In this document: positions 34,034 through 44,565 of the stretch, piece by piece
Layout of the letters: the number at the start of each line of letters is the position of its first letter
How positions within the stretch are numbered: the first letter of the stretch is position 1
From: Staphylococcus argenteus
GTDB lineage: Bacteria; Bacillota; Bacilli; Staphylococcales; Staphylococcaceae
Direction of reading: 5' to 3'
Assembly: GCF_000236925.1 (NCBI RefSeq)
Contig: NC_016941.1
Location: 310,001-374,000, forward strand
Length of the DNA stretch: 64,000 nucleotides
Translations under genes and position numbers: made by a program
Notes under the pieces: model-generated
Told to the model about the DNA's origin: nothing
The model's database searches: none
What the model saw: the letters and a program-made list of their open reading frames with translations, nothing else

Positions 34034-35347
34034 TTATCCAAATATGAATAACGCAAATGGAATTGTAATTAATAGGGATAATGCTACTCGTAAAAACCAA
34101 ATAATGACTAACTTCCAGACAGGAATTTTAATTTCTGTTGCTAAAATACATGGCACTAAAGCTGAGAAAAAGATCACTGCTGAAACACTTACAACACCAA
34201 CTACAAATTTTGTACTCATAGCAGCTTTAGCAACCAATAATGATGGTAAAAACATTTCTACAATTGAAATTGCTGAAGCTTTTGCGAGCAATACTTGATC
34301 TGGTATTGGGAAAATATAAATAAATGGATAATAAATATAGCCTAGCCAATCGATAAGTGGTGTATAGTTTGCTACAATCAGTCCCAAAAACCCTATCGAT
34401 AAAATTGAAGGTAGAATACCGACAGTCATTTCTAATCCATCTTTAAGGTTATCCCCAATATTCTTCAATAGAGACGGTGTTGATGTGTTTTGTTTCATTG
34501 CTTCTGCATAAGCAGTTTTTAGTCTACTTCCTTCTATAGCTACTTCTTTGTCACCTTCTTGGCCGTTATAATATTCCGTCGATTCATTAGCAATTGGTGG
34601 CAACCAAGCTGTAATGGCAGTTACGATAAATGTAATAACCAATGTCGCCCAGAAATATAAGTTCCAATGAGACATTAAATTTAAAGTTTTAGCAACGATA
34701 ATCATAAATGTTGCTGAAACTGTTGAGAAACCCGTTGCGATAATTGTTGCTTCTCTTTTGTTATACATACCTTGCTTATATACTCGATTTGTAATTAATA
34801 ATCCTAAAGAATAACTACCAACAAATGAAGCAACTGCATCAATTGCTGACTTACCAGGCGTTTTAAATATAGGTCGCATAATGGGTTCCATATAGACACC
34901 GACAAACTCAAGTAATCCATAACCTACTAATAGAGAAAGTGCAATTGCACCAACAGGAATTAAAATGCTAAGTGGCATCATTAATTTTTCAAACAGAAAT
35001 GGACCATAGTTTGCTTTAAATAATAATGAGGGACCTATGTTAAATACGTACATAATACCAATAACTGCCCCTGCGACTTTAAATAATGTAATGATAAAGT
35101 TAGTTATAGAAGTCATAAAAGTACGTCTAACTAATGGTAATGCTGCACCAATAAGTATCATAATAAGTGCTACATATGGCATGAGTGAACCTAATAATGA
35201 GCGAATTGCTAGATGAACATGATCTACTAATATTGTATTGTTTTTACTGATAGTAAAAGGTACGAAAAAGCAAAGTATACCAATCAAGCTATAGACATAA
35301 AAACGCCATGCACTTGGTTGTTGTGCATTTAAACGTTGATTATTCAT
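34034..35347 (-). CDS. YjiH-family transporter with nucleoside-recognition (Gate) domain
   Basis: A 437-residue polytopic protein with about ten to eleven helices. The block FKTPGKSAIDAVASFVGSYSLG is the characteristic Gate/YjiH core, and a charged loop near residue 260-300 separates two membrane halves. It is annotated in staphylococci as nucleoside recognition domain protein; the transported substrate is unknown and its position by the nan genes may be coincidence. ATG 35347 follows AAGGGGTTGTTTT. Confidence 0.75.
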   Translation of the reverse strand: MNNQRLNAQQPSAWRFYVYSLIGILCFFVPFTISKNNTILVDHVHLAIRSLLGSLMPYVALIMILIGAALPLVRRTFMTSITNFIITLFKVAGAVIGIMYVFNIGPSLLFKANYGPFLFEKLMMPLSILIPVGAIALSLLVGYGLLEFVGVYMEPIMRPIFKTPGKSAIDAVASFVGSYSLGLLITNRVYKQGMYNKREATIIATGFSTVSATFMIIVAKTLNLMSHWNLYFWATLVITFIVTAITAWLPPIANESTEYYNGQEGDKEVAIEGSRLKTAYAEAMKQNTSTPSLLKNIGDNLKDGLEMTVGILPSILSIGFLGLIVANYTPLIDWLGYIYYPFIYIFPIPDQVLLAKASAISIVEMFLPSLLVAKAAMSTKFVVGVVSVSAVIFFSALVPCILATEIKIPVWKLVIIWFLRVALSLLITIPFALFIFG

Positions 35348-35757
35348 TAAAACAACCCCTTTGTTTAAGTGAATATAAAAGATAAGTGATGCATATGCCC
35401 CTTTATTACAGCAACATTCTAATTTAGAAAAATCTGAAAACTTATTTTAATTGTATAATTTGATGCATTTACCGACCAATACAAATTAACTAATTATATA
35501 TAACTTAAAACTATATTGAATCTTAAAATATGAAGGGCATTTAATTGTTGAATAGGATTTGAAAGTGAAAAAACAAAACATTATAAATTCTATAAAGAGA
35601 TGATTTGAAAAAAATGGTGAGATTATAAGAACATATTATTAACTTTTTATTAATTTTGTAATATGAATTAAAAACAAATATATGTCATGTTATATTGGAT
35701 GTGCAGTTGTTTTTCATTCTCAATAGGGGGTCTAAAAAATACTTTTGAGGTGATTAT
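35348..35757. other. Intergenic stretch upstream of geh
   Basis: AT-rich, no gene. It must carry the divergent promoters of the YjiH-like gene and geh. Near geh I see TTTTGAGGTGATT, the ribosome binding site, and AGGGGGTC further up. A sequence resembling a SaeR half-site pair at 35639 is too weak to call. Confidence 0.6.
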
Positions 35758-37833
35758 ATGATAAGAGAACAAGAGAGAAGAAAGTATAGTATCAGAAAGT
35801 ATTCTATTGGTGTGGTGTCAGTGCTAGCAGCAACAGTGTTTGTTGTATCAACACATGATGCAAAAGCTGCAGAAAAAATGCCAACATCACAGTCAGGGAC
35901 ACAACAAGAAAAGTTGAATCAATCGGGAGAACATAGGAATATCCATCAATTACAACAAGATGAACAGTCATTAAGGCAATTAAACGATGCGCACAAAATA
36001 GATAGTGAAAGTCAAATTGGCAGACAAGCTAACGATGCGCTTCAATCATCAAAACAACAACCGACAAAAGACGGTAAAACAGATAAATCACAAAATAATA
36101 ACAAAGTAACACAAAATGCTAATCAACAAAATGTCAAACAATTATCTAAAGATAATTCGAATAAAAATACTAAAAATCAAGATGCTATTAAACAAAATGA
36201 TAGTCGTGCAGAACAGGACAATTTAAAATCAAATGCAGATGCAAAAGAAGTTGATAAATCACAACCATCTGTTCAGACACAAATATCGACAACGCAAGAT
36301 GATAAAGCAACATCAGCTTCAACTACACCCTCATCAAAAGAAAAGACTACAACTGCATCGGAAGTACAAGATGCATCCACAAATAAAAATGTAAATCAAC
36401 AGGACACACATCCAGTATCACAGCAAATTAAGGATGCTAAGCAAGATGATGCTGTTCGCCAAAGACAAGATAAACCGCTAGTTAATGATTTAAGTAAACA
36501 TAACAATACTCAAAACTCCCCAACAATACCGACAGATAAAAATACGGATAATCAAAGATTAATTAAAGATGCGCTTTTAGCACCTAAAACACGTGCGACA
36601 ACAAAGGTAGCAACAGCAGATGCTAAAAAGATACATCCGCTTAAAGCAAATCAAGTTCAACCACTCAACAAGTATCCAGTTGTATTTGTACATGGCTTTT
36701 TAGGATTAGTTGGTGACAATGCACCAGCATTATATCCGAATTACTGGGGTGGTAATAAGTTTAAAGTTATAGAAGAACTGAAAAAACAAGGCTATAACGT
36801 ACATCAAGCAAGTGTCGGAGCTTTTAGTAGTAATCATGATCGCGCTGTAGAACTTTATTATTATATTAAAGGTGGACGCGTTGATTATGGTGCAGCTCAT
36901 GCCGCAAAATACGGACATGAACGATATGGCAAAACATACAAAGGTATTATGCCTGATTGGGAACCAGGCAAAAAAGTACATCTGGTTGGACATAGTATGG
37001 GTGGTCAAACCATTCGTTTAATGGAAGAATTTTTAAGGAATGGTAATCAAGAAGAAATTGCTTACCATAAAGCGCATGGTGGCGAAATATCACCATTATT
37101 TGTTGGAGGTAAGAATAATATGGTTGCCTCGATTACAACATTAGGTACGCCACATAACGGTTCACAAGCGGCAGATAAATTTGGAAATACAGAGACTGTT
37201 AGAAAAATTATGTATGCATTGAATCGAATTGCAGGTAATAAATATTCAAATATCGATTTAGGTTTAACGCAATGGGGCTTTAAACAGTTGCCGAATGAAA
37301 GTTATATTGACTATATGAAGCGCGTAGGTAACAGTAAAATTTGGACGACAACAGATAACGCAGCATATGATTTAACATTAGATGGATCTGCCAAATTGAA
37401 TGCAATGACGAGTATGAATCCTAATATTACGTATATGACTTATACAGGTGTGTCTTCGCATACTGGACCATTAGGATATGAAAATCCGGATATAGGTACA
37501 TTCTTTTTAATGGATGCAACAAGTAGAATTATCGGACATGATGCAAGAGAAGAGTGGCGTAAAAATGATGGTGTTGTGCCGGTGATTTCATCGTTACATC
37601 CATCAAATCAGCCATTTGTAAATGTTACATCTGAAGAGCCGGCGACACGAAGAGGTATTTGGCAAGTCAAACCAATTTTACAAGGTTGGGATCACGTCGA
37701 CTTTATCGGGATAGATTTTGCGGATTTTAAACGAAAAGGTGCAGAACTCGCAAACTTCTATACAGGTATTATTAATGACTTGTTGCGTGTTGAAGCAACT
37801 GATGAAAAAGGCGCGCAATTGAAAGCAAGTTAA
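35758..37833 (+). CDS. geh: Geh, secreted glycerol ester hydrolase (lipase)
   Basis: A 691-residue prepro-lipase that hydrolyses triacylglycerols. It opens with a YSIRK-type signal peptide ([16 protein letters not shown], cleavage near AKA at about residue 37). A Gln/Asn/Lys-rich propeptide follows to about residue 295, then the mature lipase beginning near [13 protein letters not shown]. The nucleophile is Ser413 in GHSMGGQT, and VFVHGFLG forms the oxyanion region. The gene is intact; in many strains phage L54a inserts in its 3' end, which has not happened here. A terminator follows at 37943. Confidence 0.97.
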   Translation: MIREQERRKYSIRKYSIGVVSVLAATVFVVSTHDAKAAEKMPTSQSGTQQEKLNQSGEHRNIHQLQQDEQSLRQLNDAHKIDSESQIGRQANDALQSSKQQPTKDGKTDKSQNNNKVTQNANQQNVKQLSKDNSNKNTKNQDAIKQNDSRAEQDNLKSNADAKEVDKSQPSVQTQISTTQDDKATSASTTPSSKEKTTTASEVQDASTNKNVNQQDTHPVSQQIKDAKQDDAVRQRQDKPLVNDLSKHNNTQNSPTIPTDKNTDNQRLIKDALLAPKTRATTKVATADAKKIHPLKANQVQPLNKYPVVFVHGFLGLVGDNAPALYPNYWGGNKFKVIEELKKQGYNVHQASVGAFSSNHDRAVELYYYIKGGRVDYGAAHAAKYGHERYGKTYKGIMPDWEPGKKVHLVGHSMGGQTIRLMEEFLRNGNQEEIAYHKAHGGEISPLFVGGKNNMVASITTLGTPHNGSQAADKFGNTETVRKIMYALNRIAGNKYSNIDLGLTQWGFKQLPNESYIDYMKRVGNSKIWTTTDNAAYDLTLDGSAKLNAMTSMNPNITYMTYTGVSSHTGPLGYENPDIGTFFLMDATSRIIGHDAREEWRKNDGVVPVISSLHPSNQPFVNVTSEEPATRRGIWQVKPILQGWDHVDFIGIDFADFKRKGAELANFYTGIINDLLRVEATDEKGAQLKAS

Positions 37834-37942
37834 TTTATTTGAAATGATGATTGACACGTTAAATGTGTTTTGAAAATCATGTTTAGGTATATAGATTGAT
37901 TCGCATTATTGAGCTATAAATTAAATGATATAAGAAAAATGA

Positions 37943-37986
37943 AACGCCTATCTCATTAGAAAATCAAAGGGATAGGCGTTTTTGCT
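37943..37986 (+). terminator. geh terminator
   Basis: AACGCCTATC (37943-37952) pairs perfectly with GATAGGCGTT (37971-37980), followed by TTTTTG. Confidence 0.92.
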
Positions 37987-38077
37987 TATGATTGGGATAA
38001 ATTGTATTGTTAATAGTGTTTGTCGGATTACCCTTTATCATAATGACATATTGATTTTTTGAAAAAGTGATTGGATC

Positions 38078-38905
38078 TTACTTCGTTATTATAGCGTTCA
38101 AGAAAGCAACGACTTTATGATAAACGGTTATTGCTTCATCATTTGGTCTACGGTCAAAATCATGCTCGTTTTTACTTAATCGTTCAAATGTAGTATTTGG
38201 AACATGGTTCATTATATGTTCACTTTCCTCAATAGGAACATCATAGTCGCCAATACAATGCGCAATAAACACTGGTGGTAATGTTTTAAGCTCATGTGAA
38301 GCTATATTATATTTTGAATCAGTATAATCAGTGACATTAATCATATTCATCCATTCTCCAGTACCACGCGCATAAACGTATATTAAGAATCTTTGTGCGA
38401 TTTGATCTTGAATAATTGGTGTTGGTGAAGTTAGTTGTTTAACCATAGATTCATTTACACTTCGGGCTATCTTAGCGTAGTAATCATTTTGAATTTTAAA
38501 AGGTTCCGTGTCGATTCGACTATAGCCATAAAAATCAATAACGCCATCAATGTCTCTATTTCTTGCAATTAATAAACTCAAATATGCGCCAGATGATCTG
38601 CCAAATGTGAAAATAGGGGTATTAGGATATAGTAATTTAATATCATCAAAAGATGTGAAAATATCATCAATAATACAATCTAGACTTACTTCTGGAGATA
38701 AACGATAACTCAATTGAACTAAGTCGTATTGTTCAGTAAGTATATCGATATATTGTTGTGATAAATCATTTGCATTGCCAAACATTAGACCACCGCCATG
38801 TATATACACAATAGCTCCTTTTGTCGGCTGTTTTTTCGCTTTAATAATTGTATAAGGTAATGTAAAAGCATCTGTAGTAGTTACTTTATCTTTAATTTCA
38901 GTCAC
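38078..38905 (-). CDS. Alpha/beta hydrolase, HSL-like esterase
   Basis: A 275-residue cytoplasmic alpha/beta hydrolase. The HSL-type oxyanion motif is YIHGGGLMFG (about residues 34-43) and the nucleophile elbow is FGRSSGAYL (about 100-108). The likely acid and histidine are in IGDYDVPIEES and NEHDFDRRP. No signal peptide. It lies 73 nt downstream of the OYE-family gene on the same strand and may share its transcript. The natural ester is unknown. Confidence 0.85.
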   Translation of the reverse strand: MTEIKDKVTTTDAFTLPYTIIKAKKQPTKGAIVYIHGGGLMFGNANDLSQQYIDILTEQYDLVQLSYRLSPEVSLDCIIDDIFTSFDDIKLLYPNTPIFTFGRSSGAYLSLLIARNRDIDGVIDFYGYSRIDTEPFKIQNDYYAKIARSVNESMVKQLTSPTPIIQDQIAQRFLIYVYARGTGEWMNMINVTDYTDSKYNIASHELKTLPPVFIAHCIGDYDVPIEESEHIMNHVPNTTFERLSKNEHDFDRRPNDEAITVYHKVVAFLNAIITK

Positions 38906-38978
38906 GATTTAATAAACTCCTTGCTTTTAATAATGGTTCAATTATAACACTGTCTTCAATTGTCTATGCAACATCGGC

Positions 38979-40178
38979 TTAGGAGGATGAATCATTATAA
39001 TTTTGTTCTAATTGACGTAAGGCATCGCGTGTATTCTTTTTAAGCCCCTCACCATAATCCATCATTTTAACAATATCTTTAAAAGCAGCACGCGGAATAG
39101 CTAAATCTTCTAAATCATTCATAGAAAATTCAAGATCAATATCATTTGGTCGTTGCGCTGCAAGTTTATGTACAAAGTCAGGTTCCGTTACAAAAGGTGA
39201 AGACATACCGACCATATCTGCATGTTGTAAAGCTTCTAATGCAGATTCTGGAGAATTTATACCTCCACTGGCAATTAATGGGATGCGATCTGCTAAATGT
39301 TCGTAGACAATTTGATTTACAGGACGACCAAAATGTTTGCCAGGTGTCCTTGATGTGTTTTGATAAATTTGTCGTCCCCAACTAGCAATTGCTAAATACT
39401 GGATATTGGCAACTTCCATTACCCAATCTAATAGTTGATTGAATTCATCGATGGTATATCCTAAATCACTACCTCTTGTTTCTTCTGGTGTTGCACGAAA
39501 GCCCAAAATAAAGTTGGCAGGTGCTTCTTTATCAATCACATCTTGTACTGCACGCATAACTTCTAGGCACAATCTTGCGCGATTTTCTAATGTGTCAAAA
39601 CCATATTGATCTGTACGCTGATTTGAAAATGTTGAGAAAAATGTTTGGATGAGTAAACGTTGCGCAATTGAAATTTCCACACCATCAAATCCTGCTTTAA
39701 TCGCTCGTAATGTAGCGTCGCGATATTGTTGAATGATTTCATTGATTTTATCTTGTGTCATAGCTATGACTTCATGTTGAATGGGCGAATGTAATGTCAT
39801 TGGACTAGGTCCATATACTTTTCCATAATTTAAAATCGCTTGATTTGAAAAACGACCAGCATGAGCTAGTTGAATTATAGCGAGATTATCATGTTGTTTC
39901 ATGGTAGTTGCCATGTCGGTTAATCCTGGAATACATGCATCATGATCAATGTTGAATCCATATTCAAATAGTTGACCATATGGCTCAATGTAGGCAGCAC
40001 CAGTTACTTGCATGCCAGCTGAATTAGAGCGACGTGCAGCATAAGCTAAGTCTGCTTGAGTTATATAGCCATCTTTTGTAGATGAATTTACGGTCATCGG
40101 TGATAATACAAAACGATTTGCTACTTTGATGCCATTAGGTAATTGGAGTGGTTGTAAAAGTGGTTTGTATCGGTACAT
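38979..40178 (-). CDS. NADH-dependent flavin oxidoreductase, old yellow enzyme family
   Basis: A 399-residue TIM-barrel FMN enzyme of the OYE family that reduces activated alkenes. Visible motifs: RFVLSPMTVNSSTKDGYIT near the N-terminus, IIQLAHAGRFSN, GFDGVEISIAQRLLIQTF and IASGGINSPESALE with the phosphate site. The usual His-His/Asn pair (GVEIHxAHGYLL) is altered to EISIAQRLLI, so substrate handling may differ from YqjM-type enzymes. ATG 40178 follows AAGGAAAAATTGC. A palindrome lies in the divergent upstream region. Confidence 0.86.
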   Translation of the reverse strand: MYRYKPLLQPLQLPNGIKVANRFVLSPMTVNSSTKDGYITQADLAYAARRSNSAGMQVTGAAYIEPYGQLFEYGFNIDHDACIPGLTDMATTMKQHDNLAIIQLAHAGRFSNQAILNYGKVYGPSPMTLHSPIQHEVIAMTQDKINEIIQQYRDATLRAIKAGFDGVEISIAQRLLIQTFFSTFSNQRTDQYGFDTLENRARLCLEVMRAVQDVIDKEAPANFILGFRATPEETRGSDLGYTIDEFNQLLDWVMEVANIQYLAIASWGRQIYQNTSRTPGKHFGRPVNQIVYEHLADRIPLIASGGINSPESALEALQHADMVGMSSPFVTEPDFVHKLAAQRPNDIDLEFSMNDLEDLAIPRAAFKDIVKMMDYGEGLKKNTRDALRQLEQNYNDSSS

Positions 40179-40477
40179 GCAATTTTTCCTTTTCTATTCG
40201 ATATTGTTTTCAAAGTACCATGTAAAGCTTGAATAATCAAACATGAGTAAGAATTCTCATGTAGCGTGTTAATTAGAATTTTATAATAGTAGGGAATTTA
40301 CAGTACGATATTAATATATGAAAAATGTGAGTCATATTATGAAAAAATGAAGCGAAAAGATATAAAATCTAATTGAAAAACGTTATCATATACGTGGGTA
40401 TCATAAATGGGAATGGTTAATAGAAAGTTATAATGTTATGTCACTTTTATATCAAATAATAGTTTGGAGATGAGGGT
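40179..40477. other. Divergent regulatory region with palindrome CATGAG-N8-CTCATG
   Basis: No gene. The inverted repeat CATGAG (40242-40247) / CTCATG (40256-40261) is centred between the OYE-family gene and the lipoyl/SirTM operon, a natural position for a shared operator. TATAAT at 40282-40287 faces the plus-strand operon. GGAG at 40466-40469 serves the TTG start. Confidence 0.55.
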
Positions 40478-41479
40478 TTGGTTGAGTTAAGCGTATTAGA
40501 TTATGCCTTAATAGATGAAGGGAAGGATGCGCAAATGGCATTGCAAGATTCAGTAACACTTGCGAAATTAGCAGATCGACTTGGTTATAAACGTATTTGG
40601 TTTACTGAACATCATAATGTGCCTGCGTTTGCATGTAGCAGTCCAGAACTGATGATGATGCATATTTTGTCACAGACATCACGAATTCGTGTTGGTTCTG
40701 GTGGTGTGATGTTACCGCATTATAGTCCTTATAAAATTGCTGAGCATTTTAGAATGTTGTCAGCCTTATACCCCAATCGCGTTGATTTAGGTATTGGAAA
40801 TAATCCAGGTACTTCGATGGTAAAACAAGCATTAGATGGTGAAAATCCAACCTATGATAATTACGGGGAATCAATTAAGTTATTGCGTCAATTTGTTACC
40901 ACAACAGACAAAGCAAGTGCACATAATTTAGGTGTACAGCCACATGTGCTTCATTTTCCTGAAATGTGGTTATTAAGTAGCAGTCTATCATCTGCCAAAA
41001 TAGCAGCAGAACAAGGTATAGGACTATCTGTCGGAACATTTTTACTGCCAAATAAAGAAATGATCCAGTCTACAAAGCATAACATTGACATTTATAAATC
41101 GGATTTCCAAGAGTCAACACTTAAAATGAATGCAAAGGTGATGGCATCAGTGTTTGTTATCGTAGCTGATAAGGAAGAAGATGTTGATGAATTACAACAT
41201 GCCTTAGACGTCTGGTTATTGGGAAAATTACAATTTGCAGAGTTTGACCACTTTCCTTCAGTGAAAACAGCACTAAATTATAAATTGAACGAGCGGGATA
41301 AAGAGATGATTCAAGCGCATCGTGCACGTATAATGGCAGGGACAAAAGATCAAGTTAAAGCACAACTAGATGATTTTATTGCTACGTTTGAAGTTGATGA
41401 AATGTTAGTAGCACCATTAATTCCTGGCATTGAGCAGCGTTGCAAAACATTAGAATTACTAGCAGAGGTTTATTTATAA
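40478..41479 (+). CDS. Luciferase-like (LLM) flavin oxidoreductase
   Basis: A 333-residue LLM-class protein with the bacterial luciferase-like barrel: AKLADRLGYKRIWFTEHHN, SSPELMMMHILSQTSRIRVGSGGVMLPHYSP and RVDLGIGNNPG are conserved blocks. It starts at TTG 40478 with GGAG 8 nt upstream; no better start exists. It heads the operon with gcvH-L, macrodomain, sirTM and lplA2, which has been linked to oxidative stress and host-derived lipoic acid. It probably uses reduced flavin, substrate unknown. Confidence 0.87.
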   Translation: MVELSVLDYALIDEGKDAQMALQDSVTLAKLADRLGYKRIWFTEHHNVPAFACSSPELMMMHILSQTSRIRVGSGGVMLPHYSPYKIAEHFRMLSALYPNRVDLGIGNNPGTSMVKQALDGENPTYDNYGESIKLLRQFVTTTDKASAHNLGVQPHVLHFPEMWLLSSSLSSAKIAAEQGIGLSVGTFLLPNKEMIQSTKHNIDIYKSDFQESTLKMNAKVMASVFVIVADKEEDVDELQHALDVWLLGKLQFAEFDHFPSVKTALNYKLNERDKEMIQAHRARIMAGTKDQVKAQLDDFIATFEVDEMLVAPLIPGIEQRCKTLELLAEVYL

Positions 41480-41513
41480 CACTTTTAAGTAGAAGAGAAA
41501 GGATGAGGCTTAG

Positions 41514-41846
41514 ATGAAAAAGTTAGCCAATTATTTATGGGTAGAAAAAGTTGGGGATCTATATGTATTTAGTATGACGCCTGAATTACAAGATGACATT
41601 GGAACGGTGGGTTACGTAGAATTTGTAAGTCCAGATGAGGTAAAAGTCGATGATGAAATCGTTAGTATTGAAGCATCGAAAACGGTGATTGATGTACAGA
41701 CGCCTTTGTCAGGAACGATTGTTGAGCGTAATACGAAAGCGGAAGACGAACCAAACATTTTAAATTCTGAAAAGCCAGAAGAAAATTGGCTGTTCAAGTT
41801 GGATGATGTGGATAAAGAAGCGTTCAATGCATTACCGGAGGCGTAA
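41514..41846 (+). CDS. GcvH-L, GcvH-like lipoyl carrier protein
   Basis: A 110-residue homologue of glycine cleavage H protein. The lipoyl-lysine is Lys56 in [17 protein letters not shown]. In S. aureus and Streptococcus pyogenes this carrier is lipoylated by LplA2 and then ADP-ribosylated by SirTM, rather than serving glycine cleavage; that is published knowledge of this operon. It starts 34 nt after the LLM gene behind GGATGAGG and abuts the macrodomain gene. Confidence 0.92.
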   Translation: MKKLANYLWVEKVGDLYVFSMTPELQDDIGTVGYVEFVSPDEVKVDDEIVSIEASKTVIDVQTPLSGTIVERNTKAEDEPNILNSEKPEENWLFKLDDVDKEAFNALPEA

Positions 41847-42650
41847 ATGAAGACGTTGAAGACAAATGAAGAACGATTAGAATATTTAATCGATTATATG
41901 AGACGAGAGCGAAATGACAATGATGAGTTAGAAATGCCAACATCATTTGAAGCATTGTGGGAACTTTATCGAGGTTTGGCTAACGTAAGACCAGCTTTAC
42001 CTGTTAGCGAGACCTATTTAGCTGTTCAAGATGCTTTGTTAAGTGAATTAAATCAGCAACATGTGATGGATATTAATGATTTGTCGCCAAGAAAAGATGC
42101 CAACATTTTTGTTTGGCAAGGTGACATTACAACATTGAAAATTGATGCAATTGTCAATGCCGCGAATAGCCGCTTCTTAGGATGTATGCAAGCAAATCAT
42201 GATTGTATTGATAATATTATTCATACAAAAGCAGGCGTCCAAGTTCGATTAGATTGTGCAGATATTATTCAACGACAAGGGCGCAAAGAAAGCGTTGGTA
42301 ACGCTAAAATGACGCGCGCATACAATTTGCCTGCAAAGTATATTATTCATACGGTAGGACCACAAATACGTCGATTGCCTGTTTCACAGATGAATCGTGA
42401 CTTGTTAGCTAAATGCTATTTGAGTTGTCTTAAACTAGCTGATCAAGAAAGGCTAAACCATATTGCATTTTGTTGTATTTCAACAGGCGTTTTTGCTTTT
42501 CCTCAAGATGAAGCAGCAGAAATAGCGATTCAAACAGTACAACAGTATCTCACTGATACAAAATCAAAATTGAAAGTTGTATTTAATGTCTTTACAGAAA
42601 AGGATTTAGAATTGTATGAGGAGGCATTTAATCGTGATACAGAGAAGTAA
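41847..42650 (+). CDS. Zn-dependent macrodomain ADP-ribose hydrolase
   Basis: A 267-residue protein with an N-terminal helical extension (about residues 1-85) and a macrodomain from about residue 86 ([36 protein letters not shown]). The NAAN loop binds ADP-ribose, and [11 protein letters not shown] carries Cys/His candidates for the zinc site typical of this sub-class. It removes ADP-ribose that SirTM puts on GcvH-L. ATG 41847 follows the gcvH-L stop directly, with GGAGGCG inside that gene. Confidence 0.93.
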   Translation: MKTLKTNEERLEYLIDYMRRERNDNDELEMPTSFEALWELYRGLANVRPALPVSETYLAVQDALLSELNQQHVMDINDLSPRKDANIFVWQGDITTLKIDAIVNAANSRFLGCMQANHDCIDNIIHTKAGVQVRLDCADIIQRQGRKESVGNAKMTRAYNLPAKYIIHTVGPQIRRLPVSQMNRDLLAKCYLSCLKLADQERLNHIAFCCISTGVFAFPQDEAAEIAIQTVQQYLTDTKSKLKVVFNVFTEKDLELYEEAFNRDTEK

Positions 42651-43530
42651 ATGGCAAGCGATGTCTCTGTTTACAAATGAAAATACAACACAGGCGAATG
42701 TATTACGTACTGCAATTGAGGAAGCGGAGGCAATAGTTATTGGTATTGGTGCAGGTATGTCTGCATCTGACGGTTTTACATATGTAGGAGAGCGTTTTAC
42801 GAAAAACTTTCCAGACTTTATTGAAAAGTATCGTTTCTTTGATATGTTGCAAGCGAGTTTGTATTCGTACGGTAGTTGGCAAGAATATTGGGCATTTGAG
42901 AGTCGCTTTATCAAATTGAATTATTTAGATCAACCTGTAGGTCAGTCTTACCTCGCTTTAAAAGCATTAATGGAAGATAAACAATATCACATCATAACTA
43001 CGAATGCAGATAATGCTTTTGAGGTTGCTGACTATGATATGACTCATGTATTTCATATACAAGGAGAGTATATTTTGCAGCAATGTAGTCAGCATTGTCA
43101 CGCGCAAACATATCGTAATGATGACTTAATTCGTAAAATGGTCGTGGCACAACAAGACATGCGTATACCTTGGGATATGATTCCAAGATGTCCAAAATGT
43201 GATGCACCAATGGAAGTCAATAAACGTAAAGCAGAAGTTGGTATGGTTGAAGATGCAGATTTTCAGTTGCAGTTACAACGTTATAATGCATTTCTAGAGC
43301 AGCATCAAGGTAATAAAGTATTGTATTTGGAAATCGGAATTGGTTATACAACCCCACAGTTTGTAAAACATCCTTTTCAGCGTATGACACGTAAAAATGA
43401 AAATGCACTTTATATGACAATGAATAAAAAAGCGTATCGAATTCCAAATTCGATTCAAGGTCGTACAATCCATTTAACCGATGATATTTCAACTTTAATT
43501 ACAACAGCACAACGAAAAATAACAACTTAG
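42634..43530 (+). CDS. SirTM, class M sirtuin ADP-ribosyltransferase
   Basis: A sirtuin-fold enzyme that uses NAD to ADP-ribosylate lipoylated GcvH-L. GTG 42634 (298 aa) is preferred because GAGGAGG lies 9 nt upstream inside the macrodomain gene; ATG 42616 and ATG 42661 are alternatives. The NAD-binding motif is [12 protein letters not shown]. Where classical sirtuins have the catalytic His-Gly, this has HIQGEY, the class M hallmark, so it should not be a deacetylase. Zinc ligands are CSQHC and CPKC. It overlaps the macrodomain gene by 17 nt. Confidence 0.92.
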   Translation: MIQRSKWQAMSLFTNENTTQANVLRTAIEEAEAIVIGIGAGMSASDGFTYVGERFTKNFPDFIEKYRFFDMLQASLYSYGSWQEYWAFESRFIKLNYLDQPVGQSYLALKALMEDKQYHIITTNADNAFEVADYDMTHVFHIQGEYILQQCSQHCHAQTYRNDDLIRKMVVAQQDMRIPWDMIPRCPKCDAPMEVNKRKAEVGMVEDADFQLQLQRYNAFLEQHQGNKVLYLEIGIGYTTPQFVKHPFQRMTRKNENALYMTMNKKAYRIPNSIQGRTIHLTDDISTLITTAQRKITT

Positions 43531-43542
43531 GAGAAACATAAG

Positions 43543-44565
43543 ATGTATTTAATAGAACCCATTCGAAACGGAAAATATATTACTGACGGTGCGGTTGCGC
43601 TAGCAATGCAAGTGTATGTTAATCAGAATGTTTTTTTAGGGGAAGATATTTTATTCCCTTATTATTGTGAACCAAAAGTGGAAATTGGTCGTTTTCAAAA
43701 TACAGCAATCGAAGTGAATCAAGATTATATAGATGAACACCATATTCAAGTAGTTCGCAGAGATACTGGTGGTGGCGCTGTATATGTTGATAAAGGTGCC
43801 GTCAATATGTGTTGTATTTTAGAACAAGATACATCGATTTATGGTGATTTTCAAAGATTTTATCAGCCGGCAATAAAGGCGTTGCATAAACTAGGTGCAA
43901 CAGATGTTATACAGAGTGGCAGAAATGATTTAACACTTAACGGTAAAAAAGTATCAGGTGCGGCAATGACATTAATGAATAATCGTATTTATGGCGGTTA
44001 TTCTTTATTGCTTGATGTCAATTATGAGGCGATGGATAAGGTGTTAAAACCAAATCGTAAAAAGATTGCATCGAAAGGTATTAAATCAGTACGAGCACGC
44101 GTAGGTCATCTTCGAGAAGCACTTGATGAAACATATCGTGATATAACAATTGAAGCATTCAAAAATTTAATGGTGACACAGATTTTGGGAATCAATGACA
44201 TTAAAGAGGCGAAACGATATGAATTAACGGATACAGATTGGGAAGCGATTGATGAATTAGCTGATAAAAAGTATAAAAATTGGGATTGGAATTATGGCAA
44301 GTCACCTAAATATGAATACAATCGAAGTGAAAGATTATCATCAGGTACGGTAGACATTACAATTTCTGTTGAACAAAATCGTATCGTAGATTGTCGTATT
44401 TATGGGGATTTCTTTGGACAAGGTGATATTAAAGATGTGGAACAAGCGCTACAAGGTACAAAAATGACAAGAGAAGATTTATTGCATCAATTAAATAATA
44501 TAGACATTACTTATTATTTTGGTGATGTCACTGCCGAAGTATTAGTGGATATGATTTTAAGTTAA
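43543..44565 (+). CDS. lplA2: LplA2, lipoate-protein ligase
   Basis: A 340-residue lipoate ligase with the LplA core motif RRDTGGGAVYVDKGAVNM and the catalytic-lysine block LNGKKVSGAAM, plus the C-terminal accessory domain (NYGKSPKYEYNRSER). In S. aureus LplA2 lipoylates GcvH-L and can use host lipoic acid. It starts 12 nt after sirTM behind AGGAGAAACATAAG and is the last gene of the operon. Confidence 0.94.
   Translation: MYLIEPIRNGKYITDGAVALAMQVYVNQNVFLGEDILFPYYCEPKVEIGRFQNTAIEVNQDYIDEHHIQVVRRDTGGGAVYVDKGAVNMCCILEQDTSIYGDFQRFYQPAIKALHKLGATDVIQSGRNDLTLNGKKVSGAAMTLMNNRIYGGYSLLLDVNYEAMDKVLKPNRKKIASKGIKSVRARVGHLREALDETYRDITIEAFKNLMVTQILGINDIKEAKRYELTDTDWEAIDELADKKYKNWDWNYGKSPKYEYNRSERLSSGTVDITISVEQNRIVDCRIYGDFFGQGDIKDVEQALQGTKMTREDLLHQLNNIDITYYFGDVTAEVLVDMILS

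Noticed and set aside
35639..35654. SaeR-like repeat TTAAC-N6-TTAAT upstream of geh
   Set aside because: One mismatch in a very AT-rich region about 100 nt from the start; expected by chance at this composition.
36730..37008. Antisense open frame inside geh, and other antisense frames across the window
   Set aside because: They overlap well-supported genes, lack ribosome binding sites and are expected from low-GC codon usage on the opposite strand.
37700..37840. Phage L54a integration at the 3' end of geh
   Set aside because: The lipase frame is intact to its normal stop and no integrase or prophage sequence is present.
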